From NCBI GenBank assembly GCA_946002045.1, contig CAMFYM010000066.1, positions 1-6,918 on the forward strand: a stretch of DNA of 6,918 nucleotides, read 5' to 3'. Below the pieces are notes generated by a model. The model had not been told where the DNA came from. It saw only the letters and a list, made by a program, of their open reading frames with translations, and ran no database searches. The DNA is from an uncultured Clostridia bacterium. Lineage in GTDB: Bacteria; Bacillota; Clostridia; Oscillospirales; Acutalibacteraceae. Shown piece by piece: positions 1 to 5,522 of the stretch; within the stretch, counting starts at the first letter, position 1; every line of letters begins with the position of its first letter. The translations under genes and the position numbers were made by a program.

Positions 1-527
1 TATCCCCTACTCCTTTGGATATATACCATTGTTACGGTATCATCAACAGCCTCTTCAATGGCGTAATAATCAAGCCTTTCATCCTTTAAGGACACCTGGT
101 CATACTTGATACCAAAGTCCTTTAATGAACCCATACCCTCGCCACTAATTCCGATTACACCGTGAATTGTGTCATAGGGGGTTCCGGTGACGCAAAGCAT
201 TTTATCACCGGGTCTTAAAACACCGAAAAGTGCAGTAGAAAGTGTGTGAGTGCCACATGTGAAATTATGCCTAACCAATGCATCCTCTGCTCCGAAAATT
301 TGTGCCCACACCTTATCGAGCGTATCTCTGCCTCTATCGTCATAGCCATAGCCTGTGCTTGAATTAAAGTGGCTTTCGGATATTCCAAAATCAATAAATG
401 CCTTTTGTACCTTAAGTTGATTGTATTCGGTAATATCCTCTATGTATTTGAATTGCTCCTTACACATTTCCATTGCTTTATCTGAAGCATTTTCAATTTT
501 TTTGCTGATGTTAAAAAATGGGTTCAT
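1..527 (-). CDS. Methionine gamma-lyase / aluminium-resistance family PLP protein, N-terminal part (cut by left edge)
   Basis: My translation from the ATG at 527 gives 175 residues open to the left edge, so this is the first part of a protein whose family is usually a little over 400 residues. It belongs to the 'cystathionine beta-lyase family protein involved in aluminium resistance' group (Met_gamma_lyase, YnbB-like), a fold-type I PLP enzyme family in the cytoplasm. Visible hallmarks are GYGYDDRGRDTL (59-70), FGAEDALVR (78-86), CGTHTLSTALFG (91-102), LRPGD (104-108), TGTPYDT (114-120) and IQRSRG at the edge. The PLP-binding lysine lies beyond the window. The family is probably a C-S lyase or related amino-acid enzyme; the aluminium label comes from old phenotype-based naming and its true substrate is uncertain. 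The start overlaps the upstream acetyltransferase stop by 4 nt (ATGA) and has a GGAG Shine-Dalgarno 9 nt upstream. The family call is firm; the exact reaction is not. Confidence 0.92.
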   Translation of the reverse strand, partial: MNPFFNISKKIENASDKAMEMCKEQFKYIEDITEYNQLKVQKAFIDFGISESHFNSSTGYGYDDRGRDTLDKVWAQIFGAEDALVRHNFTCGTHTLSTALFGVLRPGDKMLCVTGTPYDTIHGVIGISGEGMGSLKDFGIKYDQVSLKDERLDYYAIEEAVDDTVTMVYIQRSRG

Positions 528-1246
528 TTATATATTCTCCATATTCCTGTATTTATAAAACCGAGTCTATTATAAAATTCCTCGTTCAAGCCTTGCTCTC
601 TCATCAAAAATACCGTTCCCTTAATATCGTTTAACATTTCAGAAACAAGATAAGAGCCGTAGCCCATTTTCCTAAATGTAGGATTAGTTTGTACTGCCGA
701 CAAAATAGCATTGTCTTTGTAAATTGAAGAAAAAATACCACTTGATATTATCTCGTCGTCAATATTAAAGGTGTATGCTTTTGCACTGTTATGGCGAATT
801 CTGTGACTAATATCAACATACCAAGCCTCAAAATCAAGATTATCATAATCAACAAAATTATATAATTCCATTAGCTTTGGGAATTTATCAATTTTGCCAA
901 ACGGTGAACTAATCTCAACACGCTTAGTGCTTGACATAACTACACCCTCGTCATATTTGCCGTTTATAGAAAAGGAAGCATCAGTCAGCAACGAGCCGTA
1001 CCCCATAACATTAAAAAATTCAGCAAGCTCATTTTCATCTGCGTTGTCTGTTTTACAAAGGGTATAATCATTATCAAGCTTTGATATTATGGCAGTTATA
1101 TTGTTATCATCGTCAGTTTGCCTATAAAAGCAGGCAAAATCGTAGGAGCAGCCATAAGCTTGAATTAAGGACATAATCCTAATGAAATATATATCAAATT
1201 GCTTAAATCCGTTGAACTGCTCAATACTATCAATCCTCTTAATCAT
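524..1246 (-). CDS. GNAT-family N-acetyltransferase with divergent N-terminal half
   Basis: A 240-residue soluble protein. The C-terminal part (about 155-240) carries the GNAT signature: strand ILSAVQTNP, then the acetyl-CoA pyrophosphate-binding loop RKMGYG (192-197, matching R/Q-x-x-G-x-G/A), then a helix, and near the end LNEEFYNRLGF (220-230), the usual final GNAT helix-strand motif. The reaction inferred from the family is transfer of acetyl from acetyl-CoA to an amine; the substrate cannot be read from sequence. The first about 110 residues lack the acetyl-CoA loop but show alternating strand/helix character (for example TAIISKLDNDYTLC at 51-64), so a degenerate second GNAT-like half is possible; this is inference. 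The start overlaps the upstream M42 gene by 8 nt (ATGATTAA), with a weak AGG site 6 nt upstream. The end overlaps the lyase-family gene by 4 nt. The position suggests co-expression with the peptidases, perhaps acting on amino acids or small peptides. Confidence 0.82.
   Translation of the reverse strand: MIKRIDSIEQFNGFKQFDIYFIRIMSLIQAYGCSYDFACFYRQTDDDNNITAIISKLDNDYTLCKTDNADENELAEFFNVMGYGSLLTDASFSINGKYDEGVVMSSTKRVEISSPFGKIDKFPKLMELYNFVDYDNLDFEAWYVDISHRIRHNSAKAYTFNIDDEIISSGIFSSIYKDNAILSAVQTNPTFRKMGYGSYLVSEMLNDIKGTVFLMREQGLNEEFYNRLGFINTGIWRIYK
537..540 (-). promoter_or_regulatory. Ribosome binding site of the lyase-family gene
   Basis: On the minus strand GGAG is followed by a 9-nt A/T spacer and the ATG at 527. 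It lies inside the last codons of the acetyltransferase gene, so the two genes are probably translated in a coupled way. It supports 527 as the true start. Confidence 0.7.
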
Positions 1247-2240
1247 ATACTACCTGCATTATTGCCTTAATTAGACTTCTTGTATCGTCAATATCTGATT
1301 TCTTTACTGTACTTGACCCAGAGTGAATATATCTGCAGGGCAATGAAACAGCAAGAACTCTGCTGCCTTTACCACTGCACTGTATTGCTCCTGCATCATT
1401 ACCACCTGCTATTGCAGTTTTTGTTTGCACTTTTATGCCGTTATTCTTTGCAATATTCATCGTCATTTCATACAAAGCCTTGTCATAAATGGTACGACCG
1501 TCCATAAATGATACAACAGGACCGTTGCCTAAAACACAAACTCTGTCGCCACCTGTTACGCCACAAATATCGGCAGCAGTGGTAGCCTCTAAAACTATTG
1601 AAATATCACTTTGTACCTGATAGGAGGTACACATAGCGCCTCGCAGGCCAACCTCCTCCTGAACATTAAAGCAAAAATATGTGTCATATTCAATTTCACT
1701 TTTAATCAGCTCGATAAGCAACATACATCCAATTCTGTCATCAAGTGCCTTTGACTTAATAAAGCCGTTTCCCAGTTCATAGTAATCACTTACAAAATAA
1801 GCATAATCACCAAGGTTGATATATTTTTGTGCTTCTTCCTTGCTATTAGCACCGATGTCAATTTTCATTGATTTAATTGTTGGAGCAGCTTCCTTTTCTT
1901 CGGCAGAAAGCTGATGAACCGGCTTTAGTCCGATAACGCCCTTAACACCGTTAATATTGACTATTCTGTCGCCGATTACCTTTGAATCAATACCACCTAC
2001 TGTGTCAAAGGACAAATATCCGTTATCATCAATATCGGTAATAATTAGGGCAACCTCATCCATATGTGCACTGAACATAACCTTTTTATTAGGCTGGGAT
2101 TTACCCTTTTTAAATGCAATTATTGAGCCTAAATTATCAACGCTGTATTGGCAGTAGTCTTTAATTTGACTAATGATATAATCTCTAACCTGTGATTCAT
2201 CACCGGAAGTACCGTTGAGCAAGCATAAATCCTTAAGCAT
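1239..2240 (-). CDS. M42-family metallo-aminopeptidase (second of tandem pair)
   Basis: A 333-residue cytoplasmic M42 peptidase (FrvX / TET aminopeptidase / deblocking aminopeptidase type), which removes N-terminal residues from peptides using two metal ions. Numbered from the ATG at 2240, the expected metal and catalytic residues are present: H59 and D61 in AHMDE, bridging D167 in ALDDR, E195 (general base) and E196 (ligand) in QEEVGLRGA, E218 in VLEAT as the Asp/Glu ligand, and H306 in RYIHS. The GGNDAGAIQ stretch (279-287) also fits. The length is near the family norm of about 330-360. I chose ATG 2240 over the in-frame GTG at 2270 because the family typically begins right at the LKDLCLLNGTSGDE-like segment, a purine-rich site precedes 2240, and the extra ten residues (MNTSRKGWGT) look unrelated. 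It overlaps the first M42 gene by 8 nt (ATGCTTAA) and the acetyltransferase gene by 8 nt. Substrate preference is not readable. Confidence 0.93.
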   Translation of the reverse strand: MLKDLCLLNGTSGDESQVRDYIISQIKDYCQYSVDNLGSIIAFKKGKSQPNKKVMFSAHMDEVALIITDIDDNGYLSFDTVGGIDSKVIGDRIVNINGVKGVIGLKPVHQLSAEEKEAAPTIKSMKIDIGANSKEEAQKYINLGDYAYFVSDYYELGNGFIKSKALDDRIGCMLLIELIKSEIEYDTYFCFNVQEEVGLRGAMCTSYQVQSDISIVLEATTAADICGVTGGDRVCVLGNGPVVSFMDGRTIYDKALYEMTMNIAKNNGIKVQTKTAIAGGNDAGAIQCSGKGSRVLAVSLPCRYIHSGSSTVKKSDIDDTRSLIKAIMQVVYD

Positions 2241-3249
2241 TGTCCCCCACCCTTTCCTTGATGTATTCACAAATCAAAGTGCTCGTATTTTCAATATCCT
2301 TAATATCAATAACCTCGACACATTGGTGCATATACTTTTCGGGAATTGAAATTAAAGCAGTTTTAATACCGGACTGACAAACAGTAATTACATCTGCATT
2401 AGTACCTGTTCTGCCACTCATAACCTCTCTTTGATATGGTATATTCTTTTTCTCAGCAACACTTACTAAGTTGCTTGTGATTTCTCTGTCAAGTATAGGA
2501 GAAAATCCTATCATAGGGCCCTTTGAAATTTCGCCACATTCGTCCTTATCACATCCGGGAGTGTAAGCGAAGGAAACATCAACAACTATTGCTTCATCAA
2601 CACCCTTTGCATAAGCACCTACCTGTGCACCTCTTGTGCCAACCTCCTCTTGTGAGGAAAGCATTACTGTAATTTTGCATGGAAGTTTTTTTAACTCATC
2701 AAGACATAGTAGTAATGCACAAACACCACATCGGTCATCAAGACAGCTTGCACTGATGTAGTCATTAAGCAGTGGAGTAAAATTTTTCTTTAAGGTTATT
2801 CTGTCGCCTAATGATACTACTTTCTTTATTTCATCTACCGACAACCCTACATCAATAGATAAATCCTTGATTTTCGGAGCCTTCTTTTCTGTTTCGGAGG
2901 TTTGAAGATGAGGTGGCAAGGTAGAAATAATACCTTTTAGCTCCTCTTTTCCCCATACGGAAACTTCACTTGCAGGCAATGTACGAGCATCAATACCACC
3001 ACAGTTTGAAAACTTAATAAATCCATCGTCAGTTATATCTGTAACAATAAAGCCTATTTCGTCAATATGAGCATCTAACAGAAAATGCCTGCCCTCACCA
3101 AAGGTACAGAATATATTATTCATTGAATCAACATATACCTGACCGTATTCATACAGTGTTTCTTTAAGTAAAGCTACTATTTTTTCCTCACAGCCTGATA
3201 CACCTACAGTCTGTGTTAACTCCTTTAATAATTCTTTAGTATCCTTCAT
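2233..3249 (-). CDS. M42-family metallo-aminopeptidase (first of tandem pair)
   Basis: A 338-residue M42 peptidase, paralogous to the next gene. The full dinuclear metal set is visible: H61 and D63 in AHIDEIG, bridging D171 in CLDDR, E201 and E202 in SQEEVGTRGA, D224 in VVDVS, and H308 in KYMHQ. SGRTGTNAD (278-286) matches the family's GRTGTDA-type segment near the C-terminal catalytic half. The protein has no signal peptide and should act in the cytoplasm on peptides; family members often assemble as dodecameric tetrahedral (TET) particles, which is family knowledge and not visible here. It differs from its neighbour in using Asp rather than Glu at the fourth ligand. Its ATG overlaps the murD stop by 1 nt (TAATG), with GAGG 4 nt upstream. 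Together with MurD upstream and the second M42 downstream it is probably co-translated. The exact specificity (leucyl, glutamyl or other) is unknown. Confidence 0.95.
   Translation of the reverse strand: MKDTKELLKELTQTVGVSGCEEKIVALLKETLYEYGQVYVDSMNNIFCTFGEGRHFLLDAHIDEIGFIVTDITDDGFIKFSNCGGIDARTLPASEVSVWGKEELKGIISTLPPHLQTSETEKKAPKIKDLSIDVGLSVDEIKKVVSLGDRITLKKNFTPLLNDYISASCLDDRCGVCALLLCLDELKKLPCKITVMLSSQEEVGTRGAQVGAYAKGVDEAIVVDVSFAYTPGCDKDECGEISKGPMIGFSPILDREITSNLVSVAEKKNIPYQREVMSGRTGTNADVITVCQSGIKTALISIPEKYMHQCVEVIDIKDIENTSTLICEYIKERVGDNA
2244..2259 (-). promoter_or_regulatory. Purine-rich ribosome binding region deciding the ATG 2240 start
   Basis: The minus strand reads AAGGAAAGGGTGGGGG and is followed three bases later by the ATG at 2240. 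It is not a perfect AGGAGG, but the G/A-rich block is well placed. By contrast the bases before the GTG at 2270 (ACTTTGATTT) show no Shine-Dalgarno match. Confidence 0.55.
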
Positions 3250-4679
3250 TATTCCTCAAATCCATTTACAAGTTCTTTAAATCGTCTGCCTCTGTATTCA
3301 AAGGTCTTAAACTGGTCAAATGCCGGACATGCAGGACAAAGTGTAACTATATCACCTGCTGCTGCAGCGTTTTTGGCCTCAATCAAAGCATTTTCAAGTG
3401 TGTCTGTTTTGATGATTTTTAACCCTGATTGCGCATAACCGTCAAAGCCTGTTACACTGTCATATATCTTATCGGCAGTAGCACCGTTTAATACAAGTGT
3501 TTTTACATACTTTAAAATATCAGGCACCATTTCGCTCAAATCGTTACCCTTGTCAGAGCCACCCATAATTACAATGATTTTTTTACCGAAGGCTCTTAAG
3601 CCGCTTATTACTCTTGAGGGAGATGTTGCAATAGAGTCGTTATAATATTTAACTGAGTTATATTCACGGACGAATTCAATTCTGTGCTCAACACCTGAAA
3701 AGTTTCTTGCTATCTCAACAATATTTTCAACATCAACATATCCCCAAACAGCACTTATTGCAGTGCAGTAATTTTCAATATTATGACTTCCCGGAATAAC
3801 AATATCATTTTTGCTCATAACATATGCTTCCTTACCGTTATCAGCAAAAACAATATCACCGTTATCCTTCAAATACGCACCGTGATTGACAGGATGCTTA
3901 ATTGAAAATTCAGCCAAATTACCACGAACATCGTAACGCATATCGTGATAAACTCTGTTGCCTATTGAGTAATCGCAATCAGCATTAAGTATTGTACGGC
4001 AATTTTCGTTTTGATAAATAAGAATATTTCTTTTTGCGTCAACATATTCATCAAGGCTTATATGGTGGTCTTGATGAGTACACTCAATATTAGTAACAAC
4101 TGCCACATCAGGAGAATTTACAAGATTGCCCATTGTTAAAAGTTGAAAGGAGGATAGCTCAACAACGGCTATATCTTTTTCTGTAATGGTTTCAAGCTCC
4201 GGCATAAGTGCTTTGCCGATATTACCACCTAAATATACATTATAGCCTTGTTTTTTAAGCATTGTTGCTATCAATGTTGTGGTTGTTGTTTTACCGTTTG
4301 AGCCTGTAACTGCAAATATTTTTGAGGGACAAAGCTTAAAGAAAACCTCCATTTCGGTAGTAACTGTCTGTCCCCTCTCTATACACTCACCGATCCACGG
4401 ATTTTGAAAAGGAAGTATTCCGTGAGAACGGAAAACTAAATCCATCTCAGGCAAAATATCGAGATAGCTGTCGCCTAAAGAGAAATTTACTCCTAAATCC
4501 TCAAGTCTTTTGCAAATATCCGTGCCAATATATTCTTTATCTCTTTTATCACAGGCATAAACATTAACGCCTAATTTAGCCAAAAATTCTGCACACGGTA
4601 CATTTGCAACACCCATACCAACAAATGCAACCTTTTTACCCTTTAATTCTTCAAAATATTTTTGTGCTTTACTGTTCAT
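3249..4679 (-). CDS. murD: UDP-N-acetylmuramoylalanine-D-glutamate ligase MurD
   Basis: A cytoplasmic enzyme of peptidoglycan precursor synthesis: ATP-dependent addition of D-glutamate to UDP-MurNAc-L-Ala. Its 476 residues are close to the usual 440-480. Domain order is complete: an N-terminal Rossmann-like UDP-binding domain (about 15-115, with AFVGMGVAN at 18-26); a central ATPase domain with P-loop GSNGKTTTTTL (126-136), ELSSFQL (174-180), a metal/His segment NIECTHQDHH (197-206) and the probable carbamylated lysine K216 in YVDAK; and a C-terminal Glu-binding domain with EHRIEFV (331-337), YNDSIATSPSR (346-356), MGGSDKG (372-378) and CPACPAFDQFK (448-458). NDSIATSP is typical of Firmicutes MurD. 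Small departures are Thr where Asn/Asp is common before the conserved His (T201) and Cys-Pro-Ala-Cys-Pro-Ala where Ser-Pro-Ala-x-x-Ser is common. The start has a strong AAGGAG 5 nt upstream that overlaps the stop of the preceding gene. No mraY, ftsW or other dcw genes are adjacent in the window. Confidence 0.97.
   Translation of the reverse strand: MNSKAQKYFEELKGKKVAFVGMGVANVPCAEFLAKLGVNVYACDKRDKEYIGTDICKRLEDLGVNFSLGDSYLDILPEMDLVFRSHGILPFQNPWIGECIERGQTVTTEMEVFFKLCPSKIFAVTGSNGKTTTTTLIATMLKKQGYNVYLGGNIGKALMPELETITEKDIAVVELSSFQLLTMGNLVNSPDVAVVTNIECTHQDHHISLDEYVDAKRNILIYQNENCRTILNADCDYSIGNRVYHDMRYDVRGNLAEFSIKHPVNHGAYLKDNGDIVFADNGKEAYVMSKNDIVIPGSHNIENYCTAISAVWGYVDVENIVEIARNFSGVEHRIEFVREYNSVKYYNDSIATSPSRVISGLRAFGKKIIVIMGGSDKGNDLSEMVPDILKYVKTLVLNGATADKIYDSVTGFDGYAQSGLKIIKTDTLENALIEAKNAAAAGDIVTLCPACPAFDQFKTFEYRGRRFKELVNGFEE
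3254..3257 (-). promoter_or_regulatory. Ribosome binding site of the first M42 gene
   Basis: GAGG on the minus strand lies 4 nt before the ATG at 3249, within the last codons of murD (Phe-Glu-Glu-stop). It supports the start and implies coupling with MurD translation. Confidence 0.65.
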
Positions 4680-4684
4680 AAGTT

Positions 4685-4690
4685 CTCCTT
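4685..4690 (-). promoter_or_regulatory. Ribosome binding site of murD
   Basis: AAGGAG on the minus strand with a 5-nt spacer (AACTT) before the ATG at 4679. It is the strongest Shine-Dalgarno site in the window and shares bases with the TAA stop of the upstream membrane-protein gene. Confidence 0.85.
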
Positions 4691-5522
4691 AATGGACACT
4701 GAAGTTCCCTGATTTAAATTCCTTGATAGTAAATTCCTTCATTTTTTCTTCAAGTGCATCCTGAAACGGTAATCGTTCCTTCCCTATGTACTGCTCCTTT
4801 AAGGGTAATTCGCAGTTCATAGCAAAATTAACAACTAATTGCTGGCACTTCGTTTTAACATTACCAAGAAAATATACTCTTCTTGTTGATAGCTCGACTA
4901 TTGAAATTGCAATTTTAATTTGCTCCTTTTTACCGAGAGGAGTAATCATTTTGCTTAACGCTATTGCGTCCTCCTGTGCTTTATCTGTAACAAAGCAAAT
5001 TACTGCATTACCCTTTCTTTTCAAGTTTCTTACTGTAATATCATAAATTACGGAGTCAAGATAAGCCAAAACGTCGTTTCTGTCAATATCTTCAACTGCA
5101 ACACAGTAGAAAAATTCGTTTCTTTTTTCTGCTTTAATGTCAAAATCCAACTCGTTTATTTCAAGATTTTTGTTCATTGAGTAATTACATTCATCTAAAT
5201 CATCATAGATGCTCGAGATATATTCCTCTGTCACTGATTCGGTACGAGCTGTGTAGTAATAGCCTGTGTCTGTCAGCTCATTTTCTACAGACGATAGAAA
5301 TGACTCACACTTACCGTATTTTGAATAATAGATAAATAACAGAATCAAAACTGCAATAACCATACCGTCGCAGATATAGTTACACACCTTATCTGCAATC
5401 ACACTATAATCAATGATGTATGGCTTTGCACCGATATATACAAACAGCAACACAGCACCGATTATAACGGATGCTTTCATAACACCGTATAAAAGCCTTT
5501 GTTTTTTTCTTAACTCTTTCAT
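4689..5522 (-). CDS. Unrecognised protein with two N-terminal membrane segments and a cytosolic C-terminal domain
   Basis: I do not recognise this 277-residue protein. It begins with a basic stretch (KELRKKQR, 2-9), then hydrophobic segments at about 13-33 (around SVIIGAVLLFVYIGA) and about 51-66 (around MVIAVLILLFIYY), separated by a short loop. By the positive-inside rule this gives a two-pass hairpin with both ends in the cytosol. The remaining 205-210 residues are soluble and mixed alpha/beta: an acidic patch (YDDLDE, 106-111), strand FFYCVAV (137-143), a long helix, strand NAVICFVTD (172-180), a helix, strand IKIAISIVEL (202-211), strand RVYFLGN (215-221) and a terminal charged helix. 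No catalytic motif I can name is present. The ATG overlaps the ligA stop by 4 nt (ATGA) with only a weak GGGTATG-type upstream site, so translation is probably coupled to LigA. It ends 9 nt before murD. The membrane topology and alternation of strands and helices are inferred by eye. Confidence 0.85.
   Translation of the reverse strand: MKELRKKQRLLYGVMKASVIIGAVLLFVYIGAKPYIIDYSVIADKVCNYICDGMVIAVLILLFIYYSKYGKCESFLSSVENELTDTGYYYTARTESVTEEYISSIYDDLDECNYSMNKNLEINELDFDIKAEKRNEFFYCVAVEDIDRNDVLAYLDSVIYDITVRNLKRKGNAVICFVTDKAQEDAIALSKMITPLGKKEQIKIAISIVELSTRRVYFLGNVKTKCQQLVVNFAMNCELPLKEQYIGKERLPFQDALEEKMKEFTIKEFKSGNFSVH

Noticed and set aside
1280..1507. Plus-strand 75-residue frame
   Set aside because: Opposite the C-terminal metal-binding part of the second M42 gene; no ribosome site and no recognisable features.
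1621..1630. Plus-strand TAGGAGGTAC resembling a Shine-Dalgarno
   Set aside because: No start codon follows at a suitable distance and the position is inside a minus-strand coding motif.
1636..2655. Repeated sequence around ACCTCCTC near 1650 and 2643
   Set aside because: Both copies encode the conserved Glu-Glu-Val-Gly metal site of the two M42 genes, so the similarity is explained by paralogy and not by a mobile repeat.
4786..5046. Plus-strand 86-residue frame, and a similar one at 5413-5625
   Set aside because: Both are antisense to the membrane-protein gene (the second also to the end of ligA); hydrophobic content comes from reverse-complemented coding sequence.
5480..5520. Plus-strand T-run resembling a terminator
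   Set aside because: No stem precedes it, and it is the reverse complement of the Lys/Arg-rich first codons of the membrane protein.
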